From NCBI GenBank assembly GCA_947561715.1, contig OX387201.1, positions 17,064,001 through 17,128,000 of the forward strand: a stretch of DNA of 64,000 nt. The letters are read 5' to 3'. The notes beneath the pieces are model-generated. The model searched no databases, was not told the origin of the DNA, and saw nothing but the letters and a program-made list of their open reading frames with translations. Source of the DNA: Ascidia mentula. Its lineage: Eukaryota; Chordata; Ascidiacea; Phlebobranchia; Ascidiidae. The position numbers and the translations under genes were made by a program. The stretch's first letter is position 1. Each line of letters starts with the position of its first letter. Shown here in pieces: positions 10,164-22,034 of this stretch.

Positions 10164-11690
10164 GTGACAAATTGATAACGTTTAGAATACATGCCATGAA
10201 CACCAACGATTTTCGAGCGCCGATTAAGAATATCTCATTCTTTACGTTTCAAAGAACGCCAATTTTGCAATTGGAAACACTGTTATGGTTAACTTCGATA
10301 GTGTGAACGGCGGTAGTTTTCGAAAGTTGTGTTTTGGTAAATGACTGTTTGTTGTAGGTTTGTGGTTGTATTTGAAAGCTTTACTTTTAAGTTAGTGAGT
10401 TGAAACAAAATCATGCATGTGGGCGTAGATTTCATTGAAGTAAATACCGACGATTTTTGGTCAGATATGTTAGTTTAGGATTTTATGGAAGTTTTTGTCA
10501 ATGTAACAATTTTGATGACACGGTCCATTAGGTGATATTTTGTAATGGATATAAAAATCAAAAGTTAATGATTTTGCTCTTAAATTGGGACTATTTTCCA
10601 TTATATACAGTAAATGTAAGGTAAATTGATGGTAGCAAATGGTGTGGAAGGTCTATGGGGGATGATAATGGTAAAATTGAAGATGACTTTTCGGAAAATA
10701 TTCTAATTTTGATGATGAGCAGAGCTTAGTTTAGCAGTTTCTGTGTTAGATCAAATACATATAGTCAGTCAGTTGGGAAATTGTCAGACAGTTAAAGTTA
10801 TGAGGTAAAGTGGGCGCTACCAAAGGAAAAAAACTATGGTTCCCTCAAGCTTTATCTTGTGCATGTGGTAAGCTGGAAGCCTGCAGTAGATAAAAACACC
10901 ATGTGTTGTTTCTTCTGTTAAACACTGATGAAAAAAATGATTTTTTTGTGAGGGGGATTTGTTTTACGTAAACTTTTTCAAACTAAGTGGATATGGTAAT
11001 TTGTAAAAATTTAACAGTGTTTTATTGATTTGAAATTTCATTTAGGAAACACTGGCAGGTAAAGCTCTAAAGTTTTCAATGAAGGTTAAACTCAAACCTC
11101 TACCTAGTCTGTCCTCTTAGAAAAATGCATCTAATATTTTCCCCATGCACATTTTTACATTCAGGGGTAATTATTAGACACTGACACTCTGTACTAACAT
11201 CATAGTACCAACTGTTTTGAGTGGTTACAACCAGGATTAATGTAATATAGAGATGTGGGCAATTCAAAATAACAAGTTTGGATGATTCAAATTCTAAGCT
11301 TTTCAAATCCAAATTCTAATTTAAAATTGAATAATAGGATTTAGGTTTATAACTTTTCCTTAAATTTATTCACATTAATTGTTCACCTATTTCCTGTTTA
11401 TAAAAATGGCTTCAATGGCATGTAACAATATTAGGAAATTAATACACTCATGCAGACCTTCGAAAACAGTCAATTATTCTATTGTGCAACCAGCAAAAAC
11501 AGAATATTATGCAGTATTTTGGATTCAATTTAACTATGGACAGTAAAAACCTTAAACAACAATTTTGAAATTTAAAAAACCTCAAACTCCCCACCCCAAA
11601 TTAAAAATATTTCTTATGCAGGTATATAAGTCTCTGATTGCCACACTAAATTATTTTTTTCTTTAAATTTGATAATTCTGTCCATAGAGG
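10164..11690. repeat. Non-coding block N, copy 1
   Basis: About 1.5 kb of AT-rich non-coding DNA lies between the ZF-B remnant and the ZNF 5' flank. Related copies are N2 (about 15,240-16,810), N3 (21,135-22,034, 5' truncated), N4 (28,969-30,744) and N5 (34,270-35,815). Shared landmarks include gatgatgagcagagcttag and atatatagtacctt in most copies. No long frame is conserved and no clear terminal repeats are seen. It may be a mobile element or simply part of the duplicated block. Confidence 0.6.
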
Positions 11691-12381
11691 GTTAAGAACA
11701 TCTGTTTGTAAAATGCTTACGATTCGAACTCACAACCATTATTCACAAGTGTTGTTCAGTCGTATTTTTATCTAATCATTGCAACCGTCAGTTTGTCACC
11801 TCGTGCACTTGTTAGATTTAAACCCCCCGCTTGGAAGTTGGCACGTTTTGTGTTCTCGTCCTTTCACTTTCCGTTTGTTTTATAATCGCCGAACTACACC
11901 ATCCACTGCAGGTAAAAACCACTCCGTAAAACTTGTAATCGCAACTCCAAAACTTCTTTCTCTTCCTTTGGCACTTTAACCTTTAAATATTGATACATCT
12001 TTCAACTTCTTTACACGCAGAACATTTTACGTACTCGGATAAACTCCTACGTACAACAGCAGATATACCAATACGTAATTACGGAATTAGTAACGTTAGT
12101 TGGCGAGAAATTTGGTGTGCAAGCAAACTGCAGATAGAAATGAGGTGATTTCTGTTGCGCAATATGTCGAGATGTCGAGTCAGTTTTGAGCGTTTTGCCC
12201 GGTTTCTTAAAACTGTGGTAAACATCAAGACAGAGGGCGCAAAACAATCAATTTGCTTTAGTGTTGCCAAAGATATAATACTGTTTACAATTACGTTGTA
12301 GCTGTTAATTGTGAAATTACTGGTAATAGGCAAAAAGTTTAACAATTGTTGTTTAAGATAAAAAACAGAAAACAAACTGAA
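11691..12381 (+). promoter_or_regulatory. ZNF 5' flank block P, before ZNF-3
   Basis: The same upstream block as before ZNF-2. The last 250 bases, from about 12,110, are a variant shared only with ZNF-7: both carry ttacaattatgttgtagct-like text and an in-frame MLFKIKN extension 12 codons upstream of the family start. ZNF-3 and ZNF-7 therefore form a 5' subgroup. Confidence 0.55.
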
Positions 12382-13383
12382 ATGGAACAGTTTCACTGCA
12401 AGATTTGTGAAAAGTCGTTTCAAACCAAAGACTTACTAGAAAAGCATGATATCATTCACACAGGAGAGAAGCCATTTCGTTGCAAAAAAAATTCAGGAAG
12501 TGCATCTCTCCAAATCCACAAAGGATCATATACTGGAGAGAAACCCTACAAGTGCACGTCTTGTTCGGAAGTGTTTCGACAGAAAGAAACTCTAATCTTG
12601 CACATTCGAACTCATACCGGAGAGAAACCTTTTAGCTGCCATTTTTGTGAAAAGTGTTTCATAACGAAATCGAAATTGAAAATCCACCAACGAACGCATA
12701 CTGGAGAGAAACCTTATAAATGCACTGTTTGTTCGAAAGCGTTTAGTCGTAAAGAAACTTTAATCATACATATTCGTGTCCATACTGGGAAGAAACCTTT
12801 CACATGCGATTTTTGCGAAAAGCGTTTCTCAACCACCTCCAAATTGAAATCCCACAAACGAACTCATACTGGAGAGAAACCTTTTAAATGCACATTTTGT
12901 TCGAAAGGGTTCAACCAGAAAGGACATTTGCGTGCACACATTCCAACCCACACTGGAGAGAATCCTTTCAAATGCACAGTTTGTTCACGAAGGTTTAGCA
13001 CGAAAGGACATCTAAGCAAACACATTCGGACTCATACTGGAGAGAAACCTTTCAGATGCGATTATTGCGAAAAGTGTTTCACAGCCAAATCGACACTCAA
13101 AGACCACAAACTAACTCATATTGGAGTGAAACCTTTCAGATGTATTTTTTGCGAAAAGTCTTTCACAAGGGCTTCGGACGTCAAAATTCACAAACGAAGT
13201 CATACGGGAGAGAAACCTTTCAAATGCACAATTTGTTCGCGAAAGTTTAGCACGAAAGGAAATCTAAGCCATCATATACAAACTCATACCGGAGAGAAAC
13301 CTTTCAGATGCACATTTTGTTCAAAATTGTTCAGTCGAAAAGGAAATCTGGCTGTGCACATTCGAACTCATGTTGGAAAGTGA
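12382..13383 (+). CDS. ZNF-3, intact poly-C2H2 zinc-finger protein
   Basis: A 333-residue single-exon frame, taken from the conserved start MEQFHCKICEKSF. An upstream in-frame Met at 12,346 would add 12 residues. It encodes 12 finger units with TGEKPF-type linkers. Eleven keep both Cys and both His; the second (RCKKNSGSASLQIHKGSY) is degenerate, as in all paralogues. Alternating finger types (CEKCF with TAKSTLKDH, CSKxF with QKGxL) suggest growth by duplicating finger pairs. The predicted product is a nuclear DNA-binding protein, with no effector domain seen. It is the longest undisrupted member and the least homogenised of the cluster, so it is a good candidate for a functional gene. Confidence 0.88.
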   Translation: MEQFHCKICEKSFQTKDLLEKHDIIHTGEKPFRCKKNSGSASLQIHKGSYTGEKPYKCTSCSEVFRQKETLILHIRTHTGEKPFSCHFCEKCFITKSKLKIHQRTHTGEKPYKCTVCSKAFSRKETLIIHIRVHTGKKPFTCDFCEKRFSTTSKLKSHKRTHTGEKPFKCTFCSKGFNQKGHLRAHIPTHTGENPFKCTVCSRRFSTKGHLSKHIRTHTGEKPFRCDYCEKCFTAKSTLKDHKLTHIGVKPFRCIFCEKSFTRASDVKIHKRSHTGEKPFKCTICSRKFSTKGNLSHHIQTHTGEKPFRCTFCSKLFSRKGNLAVHIRTHVGK

Positions 13384-14138
13384 CTGCTAACTCGCCTGTA
13401 ATGGTCACCGCATCAATTTGAGCTCGGTTTCCAAATTCTGCTATAGAAAGAACTAATGCAAGCGCAGAATATTACACAAAAATGTGCCAATCTCACACAC
13501 CGATCATAGTGGAACTCAAAACTGTTTTGTTATCGTGCATCTAACTATCAAACCGTCAAAAGTTTCTTTTCTTGTGAACCGCTGTTCTGCAGTAAACTAC
13601 CAATGTTGGTTAGATATGGTGCCTTAATTAACAACATCCTATTCACCGCAGCTTAGTAGTTTGTGGGGACAATATTAAATTTTGCCTTTCGGGTTGTCAA
13701 AATTGTATAGGTAACTACCCACATACGACACATGAGGGGATGAAAGTACTACAGGCTCAACTGGATGGCCGTCGTAAAGTGAATTAATATATCTTGTAAA
13801 ATAGGCATACTTAGCACTAGTGTTTGTAAATAAAGGATAGCTGGCTCCGCAATGGTAATGTGCAACAACAAGTGTAATATGTATCACATTTATACTCAAT
13901 GTCGTTAATTTTTGAAAATTCAAAATATAATACACTTAAAAGAGATTGGAGCATCCCTCGTAAAACAATGTGTTCCAAACAACTGTTTCAAAACGAGGGC
14001 TAAACTTGTGACACTATAGCAGTAAAAATTGATTTGGAAAGTGGCGGAACGAAAAGTCATGAAACGTTAAAAGTGGTAGTTCAGTTTAAGAGAGTGCAAC
14101 ATTTTTTCCTACAAGAGTAAAAAAATAGCGTTTACTTT
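13384..14138 (+). repeat. ZNF 3' flank block T after ZNF-3
   Basis: The T block runs from the ZNF-3 stop to the end of the inverted ZNF-4. It holds an extra stretch of about 150 bases (about 13,662-13,812) absent from the copies at 700 and 23,570. That extra stretch has no clear terminal repeats. Confidence 0.6.
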
Positions 14139-14144
14139 TGACCA

Positions 14145-14655
14145 TTACAGGCGGGTCAGCGGACAATTTCCAGTAAGAGTCCGTTTGTGTTTTTTGACGT
14201 TTGATGCCGTTCTGAAAGGCTTTTCACAAAAATCGCATCTGAAAGATTTCACTCCAATATGAGTTAGTTTGTGGTCTTTGAGTGTCGATTTGGCTGTGAA
14301 ACACTTTTGGCAATAATCGCATCTGAAAGGTTTCTCTGCAGTATGAGTTCGTTTGTGTTGTTTGACTTCCGATGCCGTTTTTGAAAGGCTTTTCACAAAA
14401 ATTGCATCTGAAAGGTTTCTCTCCTGTATGAGTCCGAATGTGTCTGCTTAGATTTCCACTCTGGCTGAACATTTTCGAACAAAACGTGCACTTATATGTT
14501 TTTTCTCCAAATTTTCGTTTCTGGATTTTGAATGATGGACTTTGATGTTTTTCGCAACGAAATGGATACTCCCCTGTGTGATTGATTTTATGTTTCTCCA
14601 GTGAGTCTTTGGTTTGAAACGACTTTTCACAAATGTTGCAGTGAAATTGTTCCAT
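14145..14655 (-). pseudogene. ZNF-4, inverted C2H2 zinc-finger pseudogene
   Basis: On the minus strand it starts at [13 protein letters not shown] (14,655) and carries about six finger units, ending TGNCPLTRL. Compared with ZNF-5 it lacks several central fingers. A one-base insertion near 14,385, within a run of A after GAAAAGCC, shifts the frame, so the 5' and 3' halves lie in different frames. Its own P block lies upstream at 14,660-15,135. It is the only ZNF on the minus strand and is convergent with ZNF-3. The inversion joint lies near 14,138, inside the start of the T sequence. The last finger ends HKRTLTG, with its final His lost. Confidence 0.78.
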
Positions 14656-14659
14656 TTCT

Positions 14660-15135
14660 GTTTGTTTTGTGTTTTCTTCTTGAATTTCTTGCTTATAGTA
14701 GCAATGATCTCACGATTCAAAGTTACAGCGTAAATGTAAGTCAGTCCTATACTTTTGCTGACTACAAAGCAAATTGATTTTTTTGCACATGTCTGATAAC
14801 CATATGAATCAACATAATACGACTAATAAAGTTGAAAGATACATAAATATTTAAAGGTTGAAGTGCCAAAGGAAGAGAAAGAAGTTTTGGAGTTGCGATT
14901 ACAAGTTTTACGGAGTGGTTGTTACCTGCAGTGGAGGGTGTAGTTCGGCGATTATGAAACACACAGAAAGTGAAAGAACGAGAACACAAAACGTGCCAAT
15001 TTCCAAGCGGGGAGTTTAAATCTAACAAGTGCACGAGGTGACAAACTGACGGTTGCAATGTTTAGATAAAAATACGACTAAACAACACTTCTAAGTAATG
15101 GTTGTGAGTTCGAATCATGAGCATTATACAAACAG
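14660..15135 (-). promoter_or_regulatory. ZNF 5' flank block P of ZNF-4
   Basis: The minus-strand copy of the P block directly upstream of ZNF-4. It was inverted together with the gene. Confidence 0.55.
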
Positions 15136-15219
15136 ATGTTCTTAACCATCTCATATCCGAATCTATGATGAAAAAAACAAACATTATGAGTGAATTGTTG
15201 CCATCAGTTATATGCTTAT

Positions 15220-16810
15220 CCTTATATTGACATTTGTGACAAATTGGTAACGTTTAGAATACATGCAACAAACACAGCCTTAGGCCGGGTCCGCACCCAT
15301 GCTTTGCGCCGGCGGATTCTTTGTTTGTTTCATTATACACCAGCGTGTGGGCGAAAGCTCGGGACATTGGAACAAACAAAGAATCCGCCGGCGCAAAGCG
15401 TGAGTGTGGACCTGGCCTTAATGAACGTTTATTGAGCGCTTGCCAAGAATATCTCATTTGTTATGTGTCAAAGAACAAAAATTTTGCAATTGGAAACACT
15501 GTTATGGTTAACTCCGATAGTGGGAACGGCAGTAGTTTTCGAAAATTGTGTTTTGGTAAATGGCGGTTTGTTGTAGGTTTACGGTTGTACTTTGAAGGCT
15601 TTACTTTTAAGTTGGTGAGTTAACAAAATCATGCATGTGGGCGTAGATGTTATTGAAGTAAATACCAACGATTTTTGGTCAGATATGTTTTTTTCCAAAT
15701 AAAATGTCGTTAATTTGGAAAATCCAAAAAAAACCTTAAAAGAGTTTTGAGCATCCCTTGTAAAACATTGTGCTCCAAACGACTGTTTCAAAACGAGAGC
15801 TAAACTATAGTACTAAAAACTGATTCGGAAAGTGGCAGGAACAAGAGATATGTTTTTTTATGATTTTATGGAATTTTTTTTCAATGTAACAAATTTAATG
15901 ACGCGGTCCATTAGGTGATATTTTGTGATGGATATAAAAATCAAAAGTTTATGATTTTGCTCTTAAATTGTGAATATTTGCCATTGTGTACAGTAAATGT
16001 AAGGTAAATTGATGGAAGCAAATGATGTAGAAGGTCTATTGGGGAATGATAATGGTAAAATTGATGATGACTTGTCGGAAAATATTGTAATTTTGATGAT
16101 GAGCAGAGCTTAGTTTAGGAGTTTCTATGTTTATATTGATGGATTTGGTAAGTTAGATCAAATACATAGTGTTTTACTAGTTTGAGTATTACTCAAATGA
16201 TTATGTCATTGTTGATTGAGTAATTGAGGCCATAACTGAAACCTGCACATTTGCAAAGGGATGCTCATTTCCGGCCCGCTTCATTACAGCTGTATCAGCG
16301 TTTTCTGTTGTAAGATGGGACAAGGAAACAAAATGGAAAACAGGACATCCTAAATTACACCCATTCATGGTGGGAGTCAATTGATTGGACTTTCACATTG
16401 GGCTGAGCAGAATACAACTTGGTCGAAAATATTGGCATAACATGTTTCCACTTGTGTATATGATTGCAATTACCAGATGGTTGTTTTGCTAATGGATGCT
16501 GTGGCAATTGGATTTTAAACAATTAACTTTTCTTGGGTTCTATTATTTACTTGTGGCAAATGCAAGTTTCATATATGCATTTTGAAATGTTATGCATGAC
16601 TGCACATGACAAAGAATAAAAATTATTGCAAATAAACAAGCATAATAATTATAATATATAGTACCTTAAGTGTTGTATCATTTTTAGTTGGATTTTCAAG
16701 CTCATTTTACTATTTTATAACTTTAGGATTTGATTATGAGGGTGTATTAATCTATCATTGCCACACATAATTATTGTTTTTTCTTTAAATTTAATAATTC
16801 TGTGCATAGA
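15220..16810. repeat. Non-coding block N, copy 2
   Basis: A copy of block N that lacks retroposon R but carries a small foldback element (15,283-15,417). No coding frame is supported. Confidence 0.6.
15283..15417. mobile_element. Foldback MITE with TTA target duplication
   Basis: A 135-base element made almost wholly of two inverted arms of about 50 bases (GGCCGGGTCCGCACC... and its complement GGCCAGGTCCACACT...). It is flanked by TTA on both sides. Copies of block N at 29,010 and 34,325 show the empty site (cccttaacaaa). The TTA duplication fits PIF/Harbinger, or less likely a TTAA element. Confidence 0.8.
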
Positions 16811-17469
16811 GGGTTAAGAACATGTGTTTGTAAAATGCTTATGATTCGAACTCACAACCATTATTTAGAAGTGTTGTTTAGTCGTATTTTTATCTAATGA
16901 TTGCAATCGTCAGTTGTCACCTCGTGCACTTGTTAGATTTAACCCCCGCGCTTGGAAGTTGGCACGTTTTGAGTTCTCGTCATTTTACTTTCTGTGTGTT
17001 TTATAATCGCCGAACTACACCATCCACTACAGATAACAACCACTCCGTTGAGCTTTTAATCACAATTCCAAAACTTCTTTTTCTTCCTTTGGCACTTCAA
17101 CCTTTAAATATTGATACATCTTTCAACTTTCTAACATGCAGAACTTTTCAGGTACTCGGATACACTCCTACGTATAATATCAGATATACGAACACGTAAT
17201 TACAGAATTAGTAACGTTATTTCTTGAGATATTTGGTGTGTTTTGAGAAAGGCTACACAAAACTTGGCAAGAAAGCTGCAGATACCTATAACCTACTTTT
17301 ACAAACCTTTGCGGCGTATTATGTCGATTCAAATTGTTTCCAGACAAGTGCAAAACAATCAAAGTGCTTTGTAGTCAGCAAAAGTATAGGACTGATTTAC
17401 ATTTACGCTGTAACTTTGAATTGTGAGATCATTGCTAGTATAGGCAAGAAGTTCAAGAAGAAAACAGAA
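16811..17469 (+). promoter_or_regulatory. ZNF 5' flank block P, before ZNF-5
   Basis: The conserved P block. It happens to be open in the frame of ZNF-5 from 17,224, giving an 82-residue extension, but the matching stretches before ZNF-2 and ZNF-6 are in other frames. I treat it as 5' UTR. Confidence 0.55.
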
Positions 17470-18483
17470 ATGGAACAATTTCACTGCAAGTTTTATGAAA
17501 AGTCGTTTCAAACCAAAGACTCGCTGGAGAAGCATAATATTAATCACACAGGGGAGAATCCATTTCGTTGCGAAAAACATCAAAAGCCATCCTTCAAAAT
17601 CCACAAACGAAAAATTGGAGAAAAACAATATAAGTGCACGTTTTGTTCGAAAATGTTCAATCGGAGTGGAAATCTTAGCGCGCACATTCGTACTCATACT
17701 GGAGAGAAACCTTTCAAATGCACATTTTGTTCAAAGGCGTTCAAGCAAAAATCACAACTAAGCTCACACACTCGGACACATACTGAAGAAAAACCTTACA
17801 AGTGCATGTTTTGTTCCAAGGTGTTTAATCAGAAAGGAAATCTAAGCTCACACATTCGGACCCATACTGGAGAGAAACCTTTTAAATGCGATTATTGCGA
17901 AAAGTGTTTCACAGCCAAATGGACACTCAAAGACCACAAACTAACTCATACTGGAGTAAAATCTTTCCGATGCGATTTTTGCGAAAAGTCTTTTAAAACG
18001 GCATCGGAAGTCAAAATACACAAACGAACTCATACTCGAGAAAAACCTTATAAATGCACATTTTGTTCGAAAGCGTTCAGCCAGAAAGGAGATTTGAGTG
18101 CACACGTTCGAACCCATACCGGAGAGAATCCTTACAAGTGCACATTTTGTTCACGAGGGTTTAACACGAAAGGAAATCTAAGCAAACACATTCGGACTCA
18201 TACTGGAGAGAAACCTTTCAGATGCGATTATTGCGAAAAGTGTTTCACAGCCAAAACGACACTCAAAAACCACAAACTAACTCATACTGGAGAGAAACCA
18301 TTCAGATTCGATTTTTGCGAAAAGTCTTTTAAAACGTCATCGCAAGTCAAAATGCACAAACGATCTCATATGGGTGAGAAACCTTTCAGATGCACATTTT
18401 GTTCAAAATTATTCTGTCAAAAAGGCAATCTGGGTAGGCATATTCGAACTCATACTGGAAAGCGCCCGCTGACCCCCATGTGA
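17470..18483 (+). CDS. ZNF-5, poly-C2H2 zinc-finger protein
   Basis: A 337-residue single-exon frame from MEQFHCKFYEKSF to TGKRPLTPM. There are 12 finger units, of which nine have complete ligands. Finger 1 has C-x2-Y in place of C-x2-C, unit 2 is the degenerate spacer seen in all paralogues, and finger 11 begins RFDFCEKSF, losing its first Cys. The last finger has a QKGNLGRH helix; Gln, Asn and Arg at helix positions -1, 3 and 6 are known in other proteins to favour GAA. The start is the family start, and an upstream in-frame Met at 17,224 exists. The gene may be functional, although three defective units suggest relaxed constraint. A Gypsy fossil lies in its 3' flank. Confidence 0.85.
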   Translation: MEQFHCKFYEKSFQTKDSLEKHNINHTGENPFRCEKHQKPSFKIHKRKIGEKQYKCTFCSKMFNRSGNLSAHIRTHTGEKPFKCTFCSKAFKQKSQLSSHTRTHTEEKPYKCMFCSKVFNQKGNLSSHIRTHTGEKPFKCDYCEKCFTAKWTLKDHKLTHTGVKSFRCDFCEKSFKTASEVKIHKRTHTREKPYKCTFCSKAFSQKGDLSAHVRTHTGENPYKCTFCSRGFNTKGNLSKHIRTHTGEKPFRCDYCEKCFTAKTTLKNHKLTHTGEKPFRFDFCEKSFKTSSQVKMHKRSHMGEKPFRCTFCSKLFCQKGNLGRHIRTHTGKRPLTPM

Positions 18484-18638
18484 CGGTTACCGCGTCAATT
18501 TTAAGCTCGGTTAAAAAATTCTGCTATATAAAAGAACTAATGCTAGCACAGAATATTGCACAAAAATGTGCCAATCTTACACACCAATCGTAGTTGAACT
18601 TAAAACTGTTTTATTACCGTGCATCTAACGATGAAACC

Positions 18639-20430
18639 TGTAGCGACATAATATGTTGTAAAGATGTACCGTCGCAAGTTGTTTAAGTTTTAGTCCGTGT
18701 TGCCTTTTTCTTGCGATTCTCTCACGTGTCATGTGTCACGCCATGTTGGCATCATTCGATTTACTACGAATAAAGAGCAATCACGACACATTTTGGTGAC
18801 CCCGAGCGTCAGGAAACGATATTTCTTGGACAATGCAGGATCGAGAGGAAGTACTACACACACTGCTGTTTCTTTGAAACTACCGACGTTCTGGACTGAA
18901 CAACCCCGAGTGTGGTTTCAACAAACCGAAGCACAATTTACGCTGCGCAATATATCTTGCGATAGAACGCAGTATTATTATGTGGTGTCAGCATTGGACC
19001 AACTAACAGCAAGCCGTCTTTTGGATCTACTTGAAAGTCCGACTGAGCAGAACAAATACGCAGCAATTAAGGAACGCTTGCTTAGAACATTTGGACTTAC
19101 GGAATATGAAAGAGCTGCACGTTTGCTGAACATTACCGAGCTTGGAGACCGATCGCCATCACAGCTCATTGTCCCTGATGGCCGGTCATAACCATGTTTT
19201 TTGTTTCACTACATTTTTCTTCGAACCTTGCCGGAAGAAATTCGGCTCGTGTTAAGAAATGAGTCGTTGGTCGAACCAAGGCAATTAGCACAACGTGCCG
19301 ACGTACTTTGGAAGGCAAAAAACAGCGAGAAAATTTTCGTTTCAAAAGTCCGCAAGCGTGAAATGCCTTTAGCAGCACCTGCGCAGCAATCAAGTAAGAA
19401 CGGTTTCTGTTTTTATCACCAACGCTTTGGCGACCGTGCCCTTAAATGCCAGCAACATTGTGCTTATCAGGAAAACTTAAAGGCCGGCCGTTGTTAACTG
19501 CAGCAGCGGCCGGCGTTCACAAGAATTTGTTTTTTCTATGGGACAGTAATTCACAACAACAATTTTTGGTCGACACCGGAGCAGAAGTTAGCGTTTATCC
19601 GGCCTCCAGTAGGGAACGCTTGCGTCAATGCAACGACTTCAAGCTTATAGCCGCTAATGGGACTGCCATAAAAACATTTGGAACAAAAACAATTTCGCTC
19701 GATTTAGTTGCTGGCAAGTTTTCTTGGAAGTTTGTTTTAGCCCACGTTCCCAGGCCGCTTCTCGGAGCAGATTTCCTGCGCGCAAATTCCTTGCTTGTCG
19801 ACCTGAGGCGCAAATGCTTGGTAAACGCTCTTTCCTTTGCGAGTGCACCATTTCATTGTATCAATCACTCACCAATGCAACTCAACGCACTTTCGACAAG
19901 TAACAACATTTACGCACAATTGCTGACGCAGTTTCCTTCCATAACTACTCCCAAGTTCTCCGCAACAACGCCAAAACATCAGGTGGAACACTACATTCCA
20001 ACTGTCGGTCCACCAGTTCACGCAAAAGCACGACGCTTGTCGCCAGAAAAATTGCAAATAGCAAAACGCGAGTTTTCTAAAATGTTGCAACTGGGTATTA
20101 TTTGCAGATCTTCGAGTCCATGGGCATCACCATTACATGGTGCCGAAATCCTCCGGTGATTGGCGACCGTGTGGCGATTATCGCCGTCAGAATGCTGCCA
20201 CAATACCAGACCGTTACAATATAGGTCACATTCAGGACTTTAGTTCTCGTCCTGATGGAGCAAAAGTGTTTTCAAAAATTGATTTGGTGCGCGGATACCA
20301 TCAGGTGCCAGTTGCTAAAACCGACATTCCAAAGCCGTCATCACCCCCTTTGGTTTTTTTGAGATTCTTCGAATGCCTTTTGAATTAAAGAACGCTGCTC
20401 AAGCTTTTCAAAGACTTATGGACTTTGTTA
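18639..20430 (+). mobile_element. Ty3/Gypsy LTR retrotransposon fossil, 5' half
   Basis: Inserted in the T block of ZNF-5. Parts in order: a short LTR-like segment beginning TGTAGCGAC (18,639-about 18,792), a primer-binding site matching the 3' end of tRNA-Trp (TGGTGACCCCGA, about 18,795), gag, a retroviral-type protease with a VDTGAEVS site, and the start of reverse transcriptase with FSKIDL. The tRNA-Trp site and protein texture fit the CsRn1-like branch of Ty3/Gypsy. It is broken in several places. RNase H, integrase and 3' LTR are absent, and a 57-bp minisatellite takes over at about 20,430. It is old but still readable. Confidence 0.85.
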
Positions 20431-21127
20431 AACGTTAGAGTAGTCACGCTATACCTTGCACTATGTTCATCATAGGTAAGTTTGTTAAACGTTAGAGTAG
20501 TCACGCTATACCTTGCACTATGTTCATCATAGGTAAGTTTGTTAAACGTTAGGGTAGTCACGCTATACCTTGCACTATGTCCATCATAGGTAAGTTTGTT
20601 AAACGTTAGGGTGGTCACGCTATACCTTGCACTATGTCAATCATAGGTCAGTTTGTTTAACGTTAGGGTAGTCACGCTATACCTTGCACTATGTTCATCA
20701 TAGGTAAGTTTGTTTAACGTTAGGGTAGCAACGCTATACCTTGCACTATGTCAATCATAGGTAAGTTTGTTAAAAACGTTAGGGTAGTCACGCTATACCT
20801 TGCACTATCTCCATCATAGGTAAGTTTGTTAAACGTTAGAGTAGTCACGCTATACCTTGCACTATGTCCGTGATAGGTAAGTTTGTTAAACGTTAGGGTA
20901 GTCACGCTATACCTTGCACTATGTCCATCATAGGTAAGTTTGTTAAACGTTAGAGTAGTCACGCTATACCTTGCACTATGTCCGTGATAGGTAAGTTTGT
21001 TAAACGTTAAGGTAGTCACGCTATACCTTGCACTATGTCCGTGATAGGTAAGTTTGTTAAACGTTAGGGTAGTCACGCTATACCTTGCACTATGTTCATC
21101 ATAGGTAAGTTTGTTAAACGTTAAGAG
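20431..21127. repeat. 57-bp minisatellite, about 12 copies
   Basis: Tandem units of 57 bases, with landmarks cgctataccttgcactatg and cataggtaagtttgtt, start where the Gypsy fossil ends and stop at the N3 joint. A few units differ by one to three bases (60 bases near 20,770). Because 57 is a multiple of three, long minus-strand frames (20,385-20,618 and 20,720-21,226) appear by chance and are not genes. Confidence 0.95.
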
Positions 21128-21134
21128 TAGTCGC

Positions 21135-22034
21135 GGTTCATTAGATGGTATTTTGTAATGGGTATGGAAATTAAAAGTTAATGATTTTGCTCTAAAATTG
21201 GGAATATTTGCCATTATATACAGCAAATGTAAGGTAAATTGATGGTAGCAAATAATGTGGAAGGTCTATGGGGGGATGATAATGGTAAAAATGATGATGA
21301 CTTGTCGGAAAATATTCTAATTTTGAAGATGAGCAGAGCTTAGTTTAGCAGTTTCTATGTTTATATTGATGGATTTGGTAAGTTAGATCAAATACATAGT
21401 GTTTTACTAGTTTGAGCATTACTCAAATGATTATGTCATTGTTGATTGAGTAATTGAGGCCATAACCGAAACCTGGACATTTGCAAAGGGATGCAACAAC
21501 TCATTTCCGGCCAGCTTTATTACAGCTGTATCAGCGTTTTCTGTTGCAAGATGGGACACGGAAACAAAATGGAAAACAGGACATTTTAAATTACACCCAT
21601 TCATGGTGGGGGTCAATTGATTGGACTTTCACATTGGGCTGAGCAGAATACAACTTGGTCGAAAATATTGGCATAACATTTTTCCACTTTTGTATATGAT
21701 TGCAATCACTACATGGTTGTTTTGCTAATGGATGCTGTGGCAATTAGATTTTAAACAATTAACTTTTCTTGGGTTCTATTATTTACTTGTGGCAAATGCA
21801 AGTTTCATTTATGCATTTTGAAATGTTATGCATGATTGCACATGACAAAGAATAAAAATTAAGGCAAATGCACAAAAATAATAATTATAATATATAGTAC
21901 CTTATGTGTTGTATCATTTTTTGTTGGATTTTCAAGCTCATTTTACTATTTTATAACTTTAGGATTTGATTATGAGGGTGTATTAATCTATCATTACCAC
22001 ACATAATTATTTTTTTTCTTTAAATTTAATAATT
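21135..22034. repeat. Non-coding block N, copy 3, 5' truncated
   Basis: It begins inside block N at cggttcattagatggtattt and runs into the P block of ZNF-6. The first 500 or so bases of the block are missing, lost at the joint with the minisatellite. Confidence 0.6.

Noticed and set aside
17224-17469. N-terminal extension of ZNF-5
   Set aside because: The matching upstream stretches of the paralogues are not in the ORF frame, so this is chance openness of the 5' flank.
20431-21127. CRISPR-like array
   Set aside because: Units are contiguous and nearly uniform without unique spacers, and the DNA is eukaryotic.
20385-21226. Long minus-strand frames of repeated TFNKLTYDGHSARYS units
   Set aside because: They are an artefact of a 57-bp tandem array whose length is divisible by three; the array is not coding by any other sign.
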